Counted from the stretch's first letter, positions 21,652-29,657 are shown. The stretch is DNA of 30,512 bases from Caryophanales bacterium UBA2753 (GCA_002353275.1 DEJH01000035.1:1-30512), one strand, 5' to 3'. The notes: generated by a model from the sequence alone, not told the origin. Translations and numbers: made by a program.

Positions 21652-23319
21652 TTAGAGATTTGAAATCACTGAATTAAATCTTCTGTCACATTCCTCTTTT
21701 TTAAGAGTTTGCATTACATAATATAAATTTGGTGAATTTCTTTTTGTAGTAAGAGCAATTCTCACCATTTCAGCAACATCAGAGACACTTCCTTTAAATG
21801 CTTCTGGATTAGCTTTAAAAGCCTTTCTATCAGCGGCAAATCCTAAAGAAGAGCCGATTTCTTTCATGTTATTGAACCAAGATTGTTCATCTTGATCTAA
21901 TTTAAGGTTATCTCTAATATTTGATAAAACTTCCTTGATGGTCTCTTTATCAAATTTCTCATTAAAGACAAGTGGGTTTTCTTTCACACTTTGTTCGTAT
22001 AAGTCTTTATAGAAGAAAGATATTGCTTCATATAGATTACCGAATTTTTCATAATCTTTTCTTGGATTCTCTTTTTCTCTTTCAATATTCATGATTTCCA
22101 TGAAATAGTCTTCATCTCTTTTGATGAGGTTATAGAGTTTTTCATCGTATTCTTTAGAGAATGCTAAAGCCATATCACGGATTTCATATTTGGTTTTCTT
22201 CGAAAGGATTTCTTTTGAGAAGAAGTTCACTTTACCCATATCAAATAAAGCACCTTCTAATGACATCTTATCAAATGAGAATTTAAATTCTTCCATATGT
22301 TCGAAATGATGTTCAAAAATCCATTCTTCAAAATTGGAATTAGCAATCGTCATTAAATACATGACAAGAGCTTCAGTTGGATATCCATCTTGTAAGAAAT
22401 ATGAAACTGCAGCTTCATTATCTAAACGTTTTGAGAGTTTACGTTTATTACCGTTTTCTCCAATTTTCATAATAACTGGAAGATGAGCGTATTTTGGAGC
22501 TTCCCAATTTAAGGTTTTAAATAATTCTAAGTGGATTGGTAAAGAGGCAATCCATTCTTCTCCACGAATAACAGTGGTTGTTCTCATGAAGTGATCATCT
22601 ACTACGTGAGCGAAGTGATATGTAGGAAGTCCATCGCTTTTATAAATAACGATATCCATATCGTTTTCCGCGATTTCAAAATTACCATGCACTAAATCGG
22701 TGACTTTGATCTTATGGATGTGATTACCACTACTTTTAAAGCGGATAACGTATGGATCACCTTTTAAGATTCTTTCTTTTCTCTCATCATTAGTGAGATA
22801 ACGATATTTGGCAAATGGTCCATAATATCCTGGGATGATTTTGGCTTTTTCTTGTTTAGCTCTAATATCATCGAGTTCTGCTTGAGAACAGAAACATGGA
22901 TAAGCTTTGCCATTTTCTAATAAATATTTAATAACTACTTTATATATATCAGCGCGTTCGGATTGAATATATGGTCCATATTCACCAATTTGTTTATCCC
23001 CAAGATATCCTTCGCTTGGGTCAATTCCAAAGAGGTGGAGTTGTTTGAGGAGAGTTTCTCCACTACCTTGGATTTCTCTTTTGGTGTCAGTATCTTCTAA
23101 ACGAACATAGAAAATTCCACCGCTATCTTTAGCGACTTTATGGCAAATCATTGAAGTAAATAAAGAACCAGTATGTAAAAAACCAGTTGGAGATGGAGCA
23201 AATCTTGTGACTTCCGCTCCATTAGGGAGATTCCTTAATGGAAATCTTTTTTCTAAATCTTCAATACTTTCTTTTACTTCAGGGAATATTAACTCTGCAA
23301 TCTCTTTATCTGTGACCAT
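21652..23319 (-). CDS. gltX: glutamyl-tRNA synthetase
   Basis: About 555 residues. Class I synthetase charging tRNA-Glu with glutamate and ATP. ATP-binding HIGH-type signature in RFAPSPTGFLHTGSL (HTGS, about 49-52), VRLEDTDTKRE, the amino-acid pocket region GLPTYHFAHVVDDH, RGEEWIASLPIHLELF, and the KMSKS-type loop KLSKR (about 294-298). It is longer than the common GltX because of an extended C-terminal anticodon-binding part, a form known in clostridia and relatives. I start at the ATG at 23319, 6 nt after GAGGAGG; a TTG at 23334 lies inside that RBS. A tRNA-Glu follows in the same unit. Confidence 0.95.
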   Translation of the reverse strand: MVTDKEIAELIFPEVKESIEDLEKRFPLRNLPNGAEVTRFAPSPTGFLHTGSLFTSMICHKVAKDSGGIFYVRLEDTDTKREIQGSGETLLKQLHLFGIDPSEGYLGDKQIGEYGPYIQSERADIYKVVIKYLLENGKAYPCFCSQAELDDIRAKQEKAKIIPGYYGPFAKYRYLTNDERKERILKGDPYVIRFKSSGNHIHKIKVTDLVHGNFEIAENDMDIVIYKSDGLPTYHFAHVVDDHFMRTTTVIRGEEWIASLPIHLELFKTLNWEAPKYAHLPVIMKIGENGNKRKLSKRLDNEAAVSYFLQDGYPTEALVMYLMTIANSNFEEWIFEHHFEHMEEFKFSFDKMSLEGALFDMGKVNFFSKEILSKKTKYEIRDMALAFSKEYDEKLYNLIKRDEDYFMEIMNIEREKENPRKDYEKFGNLYEAISFFYKDLYEQSVKENPLVFNEKFDKETIKEVLSNIRDNLKLDQDEQSWFNNMKEIGSSLGFAADRKAFKANPEAFKGSVSDVAEMVRIALTTKRNSPNLYYVMQTLKKEECDRRFNSVISNL

Positions 23320-23352
23320 ATTTTTCCTCCTCAAATATTCTTACAAATTATA

Positions 23353-23380
23353 TTGCATCTTCACTCTATTTTGTTATAAT
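23353..23380 (+). promoter_or_regulatory. promoter of tRNA-Gly
   Basis: TTGCAT (23353-23358), 16-nt spacer, TATAAT (23375-23380), 20 nt before the tRNA. A strong consensus match in the gap between divergent gltX and tRNA-Gly. Confidence 0.75.
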
Positions 23381-23400
23381 AATTTAGCAATTTCGAAGTT

Positions 23401-23474
23401 GCAGGCGTAGTTCAGTGGTAGAACACTACCTTGCCAAGGTAGTTATGCGGGTTCGATTCCCGTCGCCTGCTCCA
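23401..23474 (+). tRNA. tRNA-Gly (anticodon GCC)
   Basis: Acceptor GCAGGCG pairs with CGCCTGC, discriminator T and encoded CCA follow. Anticodon arm CTACC-TTGCCAA-GGTAG gives GCC. T-arm GCGGGTTCGATTCCCGT is canonical. Confidence 0.97.
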
Positions 23475-23485
23475 GTTAGATTAAT

Positions 23486-23509
23486 ACAGTGATTCGTCAC
23501 TGTTTTTTA
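23486..23509 (+). terminator. terminator of tRNA-Gly
   Basis: ACAGTGA-TTCG-TCACTGT, perfect 7-bp stem with a stable UUCG loop, followed by TTTTTT. It overlaps the stop codon of the convergent gene ending at 23497. Confidence 0.9.
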
Positions 23510-24120
23510 TTTTCATTCTCCTTATTTAATAAATTAATGAATTCAACAATTGTATCTTCTTTAAATGGCTTGATTTTAATTCCATCCATTTTCTTAATTG
23601 TTTTGATTAATTTATTGGCTTTCACTATCGCATATTGCTCAGGAATCTCATCAATATTTACAATAGTGTCATTGTTAATGACCACGATTCCTTTTAAGTA
23701 GGAATTATCTAATCCTTGATATAACGCTAATCGTTTTGCCATATTGCGGTTATAGTTCATCGGGTTAGCGATATATTTCTCTTCTTTATTAATCACCGCG
23801 TTAAGTTGTTCATCAAAATATCTTCCTTCAATTACTCCTGATAGATTGAAGTCATGAATCACAAAGATAAATCTATCTGTGATTAATAGATGATCAATCA
23901 CTCCTTCATTTTTATCATCGATTTGAATCTTATAGTTATTTAGCAAAAGATAATCATTAACATTCGCAAAACGATATAAACGATTCATCGTAATCTTTTT
24001 AATTCTCTTTTTTGAGAGAATGTTTTTATATAATAAAAATATAAAGATTAGGATTACTAGAATAACCCCAATAATTAATAGTGAGATATAGATGGCTTGA
24101 GAATTCGATAATAAAAACAT
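23497..24120 (-). CDS. membrane-anchored NERD-like protein
   Basis: About 207 residues from the ATG at 24120. An N-terminal membrane helix (about 8-32) and a basic stretch (KKRIKKI) are followed by a NERD-type core: GVIDHLLITDRFIFVIHDFNLSGVIEGRYFDE, then NPMNYNRNMAKRLALYQGL. The Lys of the classic ETKN motif is replaced by HDFN, so nuclease activity is doubtful. The frame is open to 24171, but that stretch is the terminator of the gene upstream (24134-24163), so a later start is preferred; no RBS is visible. The stop is TGA, lying inside the tRNA-Gly terminator. Confidence 0.65.
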   Translation of the reverse strand: MFLLSNSQAIYISLLIIGVILVILIFIFLLYKNILSKKRIKKITMNRLYRFANVNDYLLLNNYKIQIDDKNEGVIDHLLITDRFIFVIHDFNLSGVIEGRYFDEQLNAVINKEEKYIANPMNYNRNMAKRLALYQGLDNSYLKGIVVINNDTIVNIDEIPEQYAIVKANKLIKTIKKMDGIKIKPFKEDTIVEFINLLNKENENKKQ

Positions 24121-24133
24121 GCGTATAAATAAT

Positions 24134-24163
24134 ACAAAAAATGACCTCAATATTGAAGTCATT
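24134..24163 (-). terminator. terminator of the cdaA/Nudix operon
   Basis: Minus strand AATGACTTCAA-TA-TTGAGGTCATT, an 11-bp stem with one T-G pair, followed by TTTTG. It starts 1 nt after the Nudix stop codon. Confidence 0.85.
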
Positions 24164-24772
24164 TTAATCATAAATGGTTTCGTTATTTTTTCCCGCGAGG
24201 ATGAAGCGCATCAATTCTTCTTTACTCGTTTTTTTAGATATCTCTGGAAGATTATCAATATCAAAGAATTGGACATCATCAGTTTCGTATTCGTGTTCTT
24301 TATGAATTTCTTTAATTTTTGCTTCAAATATAATCACATATTCAGGAATTGAAGCTTTGCTTTTAAATGGAGTTCTTTCAGTAATTCCTACTAATCTTAC
24401 GATTTCTATTTCTGCGCCTGCTTCTTGTAAACATTCATTTTTCGCAGTTTTAGAAGGGGAATCATATAAATCCGCCCAACCTCCAGGAAGAGAATAAGCA
24501 TGTAAAGCAGCTTCTCTAACTAAAAGAATCTTAGTTTTATTTTCGTTAAAAATTAAAGTTCTAACTGAGACATTTGGGGTAGGATAGATATCGCGTTCAA
24601 AATAATTTGGACGATCTAAATTTACTTCTAAAAACTCTTCTAGAAAGCGAGTAGATAAATCATTTATTTCTTTATAATTAGTTAAAGCGTAAGGGTCTTT
24701 AGAATAGACGAGACCAATTTTTGCGATTGATTGAATTTTTAAAATATAATCATAGATGTTTTTACTATCCAT
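24164..24772 (-). CDS. Nudix hydrolase with N-terminal helical domain
   Basis: 202 residues. N-terminal helical domain (about 1-60, with IQSIAKIGLVYSKDPYALTNYKEINDLS) typical of NUDIX_N_2 family members, then the Nudix fold with PTPNVSVRTLIFNE and the Nudix box starting GGWADLYDSPS and ending ECLQEAGAEI. The box deviates from GX5EX7REUXEEXGU: Asp for the first Glu, Asn for Arg and Gln for one metal-binding Glu. It should hydrolyse a nucleoside diphosphate-linked substrate, probably a sugar or ADP-ribose type, if active. It is 12 nt after cdaA, so they are co-transcribed. Confidence 0.88.
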   Translation of the reverse strand: MDSKNIYDYILKIQSIAKIGLVYSKDPYALTNYKEINDLSTRFLEEFLEVNLDRPNYFERDIYPTPNVSVRTLIFNENKTKILLVREAALHAYSLPGGWADLYDSPSKTAKNECLQEAGAEIEIVRLVGITERTPFKSKASIPEYVIIFEAKIKEIHKEHEYETDDVQFFDIDNLPEISKKTSKEELMRFILAGKNNETIYD

Positions 24773-24784
24773 AATTAACCTATA

Positions 24785-25579
24785 TTATTCTTCACTTACT
24801 CCATCCATGTAGTTTTCAAAAACACGTAAGAAGTTCGCCTGATCGACCGCATCAAGTTGTCCATTAACCGCGAAAGAAATTCTTCCGGTTTCTTCAGAAA
24901 CAACAACGGTCACTGAGTCAGAAATTTCAGAAATTCCTAAAGCCGCTCTATGACGAGATCCATATTTTCCTGCAAATGGTTTGGTGGTTGGGGTATAGAA
25001 AACACTAGCAGCAACGATTTCATTACCGTGAATCACAACTGCTCCATCATGTAAACGAGTTCCAGGATAGAAAATTGTCATCAATAATTCAGCGCTTACT
25101 GGAGCTTTGATTGAGACACCATTTTTGATGATGTCGGCTAATGAGGTGTTTTTCTCAAAAGTCATAATCGCACCAGTTCTGGTTTTACTTAAATTAATAA
25201 CTGCAGTTTCAATTGTCTTATATAAGAGTTCTCTATTGTAGATCTTTTCTACTTCAAATTTACCGCTTTTAACTTGGCTTCTTTTAAATGGGTTAGCTAA
25301 GAAACTTCTTAAATCACCAAGATTAGCGAATAAAGAAATAGTAACTCCAACAGAAGTTAAAACAGCAGAAAGGATAAAGACTGTCGTTAAATTGAATAAA
25401 AATGTGATTAAACAAAGAACAAAGGAAGCGCTGATAAAAACATATCCTGCTGTTCTTTTGACGATTTTAGAATATAAGAAAAACAAGAAAGCAAAAATGC
25501 CAATTAAAGAAATAAGAGAAATAATGAAAGAGGCTAAAGGTAATACCTCCCAAGCAAATTCAATTACAGGTTTTTCCAT
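24785..25579 (-). CDS. cdaA: membrane diadenylate cyclase CdaA
   Basis: 264 residues. Three N-terminal membrane helices (about 14-36, 44-62, 66-85) precede a DAC domain (about 100-255) with the catalytic DGA (178-180, in RLHDGAVVIHG) and RHR (209-211, in GSRHRAALG) motifs. It makes c-di-AMP from two ATP. The messenger controls K+ and osmolyte transport in Bacillota. In many relatives cdaA is followed by cdaR (YbbR) and glmM; here a Nudix gene follows instead. A TTAACA-N17-TATAAT promoter and a TTGGAG RBS precede it. Confidence 0.96.
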   Translation of the reverse strand: MEKPVIEFAWEVLPLASFIISLISLIGIFAFLFFLYSKIVKRTAGYVFISASFVLCLITFLFNLTTVFILSAVLTSVGVTISLFANLGDLRSFLANPFKRSQVKSGKFEVEKIYNRELLYKTIETAVINLSKTRTGAIMTFEKNTSLADIIKNGVSIKAPVSAELLMTIFYPGTRLHDGAVVIHGNEIVAASVFYTPTTKPFAGKYGSRHRAALGISEISDSVTVVVSEETGRISFAVNGQLDAVDQANFLRVFENYMDGVSEE

Positions 25580-25603
25580 ATTCTATTTTCTCCAATCTTT
25601 TCT

Positions 25604-25632
25604 ATTATATTCGGATTTACTTCTTTTGTTAA
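25604..25632 (-). promoter_or_regulatory. promoter of cdaA
   Basis: Minus strand TTAACA (25632-25627), 17-nt spacer, TATAAT (25609-25604), about 25 nt before the ATG. It overlaps none of the upstream terminator stem. Confidence 0.7.
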
Positions 25633-25634
25633 TT

Positions 25635-25666
25635 AAAACAAAAAGAAGTGAATTTGACTCACTTCT
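25635..25666 (-). terminator. terminator of the winged-helix gene
   Basis: Minus strand AGAAGTGA-N7-TCACTTCT, perfect 8-bp stem, followed by TTTTGTTTT, 8 nt after the stop at 25675. Confidence 0.85.
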
Positions 25667-25674
25667 AATTTTCA

Positions 25675-26067
25675 TTAATCTAAGAAGAGGAATAAAGGTT
25701 TTTTATTAACCTTCTTTTCTTTAAATTTGTATTTGTGTTTTTTGTGATAATCAATTAAAGAAATCTGCCCTTTATCACTTAATTTAAGATAAAGTTCATC
25801 ACTCTGACGATCGTATATTTTTTCTAGATATTTATGTCTAAGTAACATCATGATGAGATTAGATATCTTTTTAGAAGAAAAGGAAACTAATGTTTTATAT
25901 GTTGGAACTTCTTTTGCGTTTTCTAAATCTAAATCCTCATCACCTTTTAAAATCTTGTACACTCCTTCATTAACTGGATAGATCTTTCTTTCATTTAAAA
26001 AAGAGATTGTTTCTAAGATTTTTAAGTCGGTGGTACTTAATTTATAGCTAACAGCGGCTTTTTTCAT
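25675..26067 (-). CDS. winged-helix (RQC-like) protein
   Basis: 130 residues, basic. Helix-helix-wing arrangement: TTDLKILETISFLNE, then SSKKISNLIMMLLRHKYLEKIYD and the wing DELYLKLSDKGQISL, like the RQC/MarR-type winged helix where a short Leu-rich recognition helix precedes the beta wing. The tail is very Lys-rich and ends in LFLFLD. Probable DNA- or RNA-binding protein, no catalytic part. A 16-bp inverted repeat sits 2 nt upstream of the ATG, where autoregulation could act. No RBS is seen, so it could be a leaderless or repressed start. Confidence 0.65.
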   Translation of the reverse strand: MKKAAVSYKLSTTDLKILETISFLNERKIYPVNEGVYKILKGDEDLDLENAKEVPTYKTLVSFSSKKISNLIMMLLRHKYLEKIYDRQSDELYLKLSDKGQISLIDYHKKHKYKFKEKKVNKKPLFLFLD

Positions 26068-26069
26068 AA

Positions 26070-26085
26070 AATCAGTTTACTGATT
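26070..26085. promoter_or_regulatory. inverted repeat at the start of the winged-helix gene
   Basis: AATCAGT-TT-ACTGATT, perfect 7-bp arms, directly upstream of the ATG at 26067 and in the divergent region shared with deoD. Candidate operator. Confidence 0.45.
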
Positions 26086-26114
26086 ATTTTTCTTGATATC
26101 AATAATGAAAAGAT

Positions 26115-26143
26115 TTGGTTAGTAAAAATATATGTAATATAAT
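26115..26143 (+). promoter_or_regulatory. promoter of deoD
   Basis: TTGGTT (26115-26120), 17-nt spacer, TATAAT (26138-26143); AAAGGAG RBS at about 26154. Confidence 0.75.
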
Positions 26144-26168
26144 AGGTATGCTTAAAGGAGATATAAAA

Positions 26169-26888
26169 ATGGGAACACCACATATTAACGCCAACAATGG
26201 TGATTTTGCTAAGGTTGTTTTAATGCCTGGAGATCCAATCAGAGCTAAATGGATCGCTGAAACTTATTTAAAAGATTATAAACAAGTAACAGATGTTAGA
26301 GGAATCTTAGGTTTTACTGGATATACCAAAAACAGTAAGAAGATTTCAGTCATGGCTAGTGGCATGGGAATGCCATCAATTGGAATTTATTCCAACGAAT
26401 TATTTACTAGCTATGGAGTGGAAGTCATTATTCGAGTTGGAACATGTGGAACTTATCAACCATATATCAATTTAAAAGATGTATTAATTTGTGCAACTGC
26501 TTCTACTGATAGTAATTGGATGAGCCAATTTAAACTTAATGGCACTTATTCTGCTGGAGCAGATTTTGACTTAATGATTACAGCGTATGAAGAAGCTAAG
26601 AAAGCTAAAATTCCATATCATGGAGGAAACATCTTTGCCGCTGATGTCTTCTATGATACAGATCCAGAAACCTGGAAGAGATGGGCTTCTTTAGGGGTTA
26701 TGGGAGTGGAAATGGAATCCTATGCCTTATACGTAAACGCTGCTAGACTCGGTAAAAAAGCATTATGCTTATTAACCGTTACTGATAGCTTTATTAACCA
26801 CGATCAAAAACTCACAAGTGATGAAAGAGCCTTTGGCTTAGGCAGAATGATTGAACTTGCAATCGCTACAGCCGAACATTATTGCTAA
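26169..26888 (+). CDS. deoD: purine-nucleoside phosphorylase, DeoD type
   Basis: 239 residues. Phosphorolysis of purine (deoxy)nucleosides to base and (deoxy)ribose-1-phosphate, in purine salvage. MGTPHINA is the canonical start, with AAAGGAG 8 nt upstream, so a longer frame from 26115 is rejected. Motifs: VLMPGDPIRAKWIAE (phosphate-binding), ASGMGMPSIGIYSNEL, RVGTCGTYQ, the sugar-binding GVEMESYALY, and LTVTDSF. Length fits the hexameric high-molecular-mass class. It has its own promoter and terminator. Confidence 0.96.
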   Translation: MGTPHINANNGDFAKVVLMPGDPIRAKWIAETYLKDYKQVTDVRGILGFTGYTKNSKKISVMASGMGMPSIGIYSNELFTSYGVEVIIRVGTCGTYQPYINLKDVLICATASTDSNWMSQFKLNGTYSAGADFDLMITAYEEAKKAKIPYHGGNIFAADVFYDTDPETWKRWASLGVMGVEMESYALYVNAARLGKKALCLLTVTDSFINHDQKLTSDERAFGLGRMIELAIATAEHYC

Positions 26889-26899
26889 TTTATAATTTG

Positions 26900-26925
26900 A
26901 GAGTCCATAAGGACTCTTTTATTTT
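26900..26925 (+). terminator. terminator of deoD
   Basis: AGAGTCC-ATAA-GGACTCT, perfect 7-bp stem followed by TTTATTTT; the next RBS follows directly. Confidence 0.8.
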
Positions 26926-26935
26926 GGAGAACAAC

Positions 26936-28102
26936 ATGAAGAAATTAATATTATTTACTGTTTTACCAATTCTTTTACTCAGTAGTTGTAATTCGTCTAC
27001 TCCAGGAAGTAATCCAGAGCCATCTAAGGAAGTAATTAGTATAGCTCTTGGTTCAGGAGTGATTAGACAATATCATGTCGGAGATGCTTTTATCTCACCA
27101 ATTGTTATTGCTACATATAATGATGAGACAACTGAAGATGTTTCTTCTTTATGTGCTTTTGATGGATTTGATTCTTCTAAAGAAGCAGAAGATCAAATCA
27201 TCACAGTGACATATTTAAATAAAACCACTACATATACAGTCGATATCATTGATTCTCATTTAGAAAGTATTTCTTTATCTAATAAAGTTACCACCTTTAA
27301 GGTTGGTGATAGCTTTATTAAACCAACGGTCACCGCTTATTATAGTGATAGCCACACTGAAGTCGTAACTGAGAAAACCACTTTTAGTGGTTATGATATG
27401 TCGGTTTCTAATACATATACTGTAACAGCAACTTATCAAGACAAATCAACATCATACACCATTACCGTGAGTGAAAAAGAAGAAGAATTTGTTAGACAAC
27501 AACTTGATTGCGGTTATCTACAAATGCCACTTCCAAAAAATCATACTAATCCATTTAATTTAAAAACTACTTTAAGTGCAGATGATACTTCTTGGTATAA
27601 TTCATCTTTAAAATCTAGTGATGAATTCCCATATGACGAATATCGCTTCATTTATGGAAAGAGTTATGATGATGGTCCAAGCGGAGAAAAATCATCTCCA
27701 TCATTTTATTCATCTACAGGATCTAACCCTGGTGGATTAAAGATGGATCAAAAAAATAAAGGCTTTCAAACCGGGGAATTTACTCATACAGGAGCAAAAT
27801 TAGAAATCAGAATTGGAATATCTCAAGTAAATAACGCGAGTGGAACTGCAGCAACAGGACAAGACGTGTACCGTATTTATTATTTTGATAATAAAGGCAC
27901 TCTTCTTGGACAAGATAATTACGGAACAGGAAATATTACTGTTCAAACCGCTGGTAACTATTTAAAGATATATAAAACTGAAAGTTACACTCCAAATATT
28001 GCATATTTTGAATTCAGATTAATTAATCTTACATATAAAGGAAGCCAAAATTATAACTTTGGTATTGATTACGTCAATCTTAAAAGTTGGGAAAGAGCTT
28101 AA
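26936..28102 (+). CDS. lipoprotein with two Ig-like repeats
   Basis: 388 residues from the ATG that follows GGAGA by 5 nt. Signal peptide with lipobox (LLLSSC, Cys18), short Ser/Pro linker, then two repeats of a Big_3/Big_4-type Ig domain (about 35-105 and 110-180), each with a VGD-x-F-x-x-P-x-V-x-A-x-Y signature (HVGDAFISPIVIATY, KVGDSFIKPTVTAYY) and the TVTATY/TYTV end. The C-terminal half (about 185-388) is a beta-rich domain with many Tyr/Gly. Surface-exposed; ligand unknown. The last 4 nt overlap the convergent XRE gene. Confidence 0.88.
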   Translation: MKKLILFTVLPILLLSSCNSSTPGSNPEPSKEVISIALGSGVIRQYHVGDAFISPIVIATYNDETTEDVSSLCAFDGFDSSKEAEDQIITVTYLNKTTTYTVDIIDSHLESISLSNKVTTFKVGDSFIKPTVTAYYSDSHTEVVTEKTTFSGYDMSVSNTYTVTATYQDKSTSYTITVSEKEEEFVRQQLDCGYLQMPLPKNHTNPFNLKTTLSADDTSWYNSSLKSSDEFPYDEYRFIYGKSYDDGPSGEKSSPSFYSSTGSNPGGLKMDQKNKGFQTGEFTHTGAKLEIRIGISQVNNASGTAATGQDVYRIYYFDNKGTLLGQDNYGTGNITVQTAGNYLKIYKTESYTPNIAYFEFRLINLTYKGSQNYNFGIDYVNLKSWERA

Positions 28103-28677
28103 TTCTTACTATCAAAAATTAATTTTAAGAACGGGATAAAAGCGACATCGATAATTAAAGATACCGCCAAAATAATCCATAAATATTGAAAATCTAAAAA
28201 TAATAACGTTATTAAAGCGATTGTCCAAATAATAATAGATACCGCAATAAAGACGTTATATTTTTTAAACCATAAACAGGAGAATATTAAATAAATAATC
28301 CCACTAGCAAAAAAGGCAAATGGAATAGCGACATAAGATTTGTTAATTTTACTAATTTCTAATACTAAATAAATCAAAGCAACAATCACAAAACATATTC
28401 CACACGCTGAAAGAGTGATGCGAACACGTCTTTTATTCTCACCAATAGGAGAAACCACCTTATCTTTTCCGATTAATTGATCAAGAGTGATATCAAAATA
28501 TTCGGCAATATTTTTAAAAGTTGTGATATCTGGAAGAGTTTCTTTATTCTCCCACTTACTAATTGCCTTGTGAGTGTAATTTAAATCAGCCGCTAATTGG
28601 GCTTGAGACAATTTTTTGGCCTTTCTAAGCGAATATAAATTACGCGCAAAATTATCTTTTAGCTCTTCTTCTTTCAT
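28099..28677 (-). CDS. membrane-anchored XRE-family regulator
   Basis: 192 residues. N-terminal XRE helix-turn-helix (about 8-66) with NLYSLRKAKKLSQAQLAADLNYTHKAISKWENKETLPD, then four or more membrane helices in about 85-190. The DNA-binding domain is therefore tethered to the membrane, a known arrangement for regulators of envelope or lantibiotic genes in Bacillota. It overlaps the lipoprotein stop by 4 nt, convergently. Upstream it faces the hemolysin-III gene. Targets unknown. Confidence 0.9.
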   Translation of the reverse strand: MKEEELKDNFARNLYSLRKAKKLSQAQLAADLNYTHKAISKWENKETLPDITTFKNIAEYFDITLDQLIGKDKVVSPIGENKRRVRITLSACGICFVIVALIYLVLEISKINKSYVAIPFAFFASGIIYLIFSCLWFKKYNVFIAVSIIIWTIALITLLFLDFQYLWIILAVSLIIDVAFIPFLKLIFDSKN

Positions 28678-28836
28678 ATCGCTATATTAATGCTTAGTTC
28701 CATACATATCAAGCAAAAACACACCAAATTCTCTTGTTAAGAGACATATAATTCAAAATAAGAGAGTATTTTTTGCAACATTTTATTATTTTTTTTATGT
28801 GATTTATTTTATATTATTTAGCAGGAAGAAGGTCTT

Positions 28837-29523
28837 ATGGACCACATGAGTAAACTTTGTCATATAGACATACCCTCATATTCATTCAAACAAGAGAAAT
28901 TTAACTCGATTTCTCACTTAGCTGGCATTCCTATTGGAATCGCCACAATTATAGCTTCATCATGTTTATTCGCGTTTCGTAAACTTTCTTCCCCTTTTTT
29001 TATTGGCTTAATCATATTTGGGTTAACCACTATTATTCTTTATTTGATAAGCGGCTTATATCACTTAACTAATCCAGAAATGGAAACCGCTAAGAAATTA
29101 TTAAGAATAATTGATCACTGCACAATCTATGTTTTAATTGCAGGAACATATACCCCTATATGTATATATTTATTTGATAAAACAATACTAGGATTAATCA
29201 CTCTTATCTTAGAGTGGTCTTTTGCACTAATCGGAATATTAATTAATGCAATTAATCTCACTAATAAGTGGGTAAAGATTATTTCAATGATTCTTTATTT
29301 AGTAATGGGGTGGTTACTTCTTTTTACCGGAATGTTTATATATTTACCAACAATTCCATTTATTCTCATCCTCATCGGAGGATTAAGTTACACAGTTGGT
29401 TCCATCACTTATGGGATTGGACATAAAAAATTATCGTTCCACTCGATATTTCACATCTTTGTGTTAATCGGAACGATAATTCAAGCTATAGGGGTTATCT
29501 TAATATTTATCATAATGTCATAG
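28837..29523 (+). CDS. hemolysin III family membrane protein (PAQR superfamily)
   Basis: 228 residues, seven hydrophobic helices. Family marks: KFNSISHLAGIPIGI at the N-terminus, YLISGLYHL with the conserved Ser/His, LRIIDHCTIYVLIAGTYTPI with the conserved Asp-His, and the C-terminal FHSIFHIFVLIGTIIQAIGV with the His residues of the metal site. Activity as hemolysin is not established for most members; a membrane hydrolase role is likely. Start at 28837 is preferred (AGGAAGAAGG upstream); an ATG at 28846 is possible. Confidence 0.9.
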   Translation: MDHMSKLCHIDIPSYSFKQEKFNSISHLAGIPIGIATIIASSCLFAFRKLSSPFFIGLIIFGLTTIILYLISGLYHLTNPEMETAKKLLRIIDHCTIYVLIAGTYTPICIYLFDKTILGLITLILEWSFALIGILINAINLTNKWVKIISMILYLVMGWLLLFTGMFIYLPTIPFILILIGGLSYTVGSITYGIGHKKLSFHSIFHIFVLIGTIIQAIGVILIFIIMS

Positions 29524-29527
29524 AAGA

Positions 29528-29571
29528 CCCCACATCGATTTTAAAATTGATGGATACCTCTATAGGTGGGG
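29528..29571. repeat. structured palindrome at the presumed left end of the TnpB element
   Basis: Outer stem CCCCAC (29528-29533) with GTGGGG (29566-29571). Inside are ATCGATTTT/AAAATTGAT (29534-29551) and a smaller ACCT-CTAT-AGGT (29556-29567) that competes with the outer stem. This branched form resembles subterminal hairpins of IS200/IS605 ends. Confidence 0.5.
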
Positions 29572-29635
29572 GATGAATTTGACAAATAATAACACAAAAA
29601 AACTATAGATATTGCTATTAATACAGGTGAGATTT

Positions 29636-29644
29636 TGATATAAT
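29636..29644 (+). promoter_or_regulatory. extended -10 promoter of tnpB
   Basis: TGATATAAT is a perfect extended -10 (TG-N-TATAAT). No good -35 is present at usual spacing. A lone TTGACA (29579-29584) is too far upstream. Confidence 0.55.
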
Positions 29645-29657
29645 TAATATGTAAGAA

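Noticed and set aside
23320..23400. T-box leader for gltX
   Set aside because: Only about 80 nt separate gltX from tRNA-Gly and no T-box sequence or specifier stem is present.
23497..23499. TGA as a tryptophan codon (Mycoplasma code)
   Set aside because: All genes read full length with TGG for Trp, and the NERD-like gene ends naturally at TGA; read-through adds only a few residues through a terminator.
29579..29584. TTGACA as -35 of the tnpB promoter
   Set aside because: It lies more than 50 nt upstream of the extended -10, far outside usable spacing.
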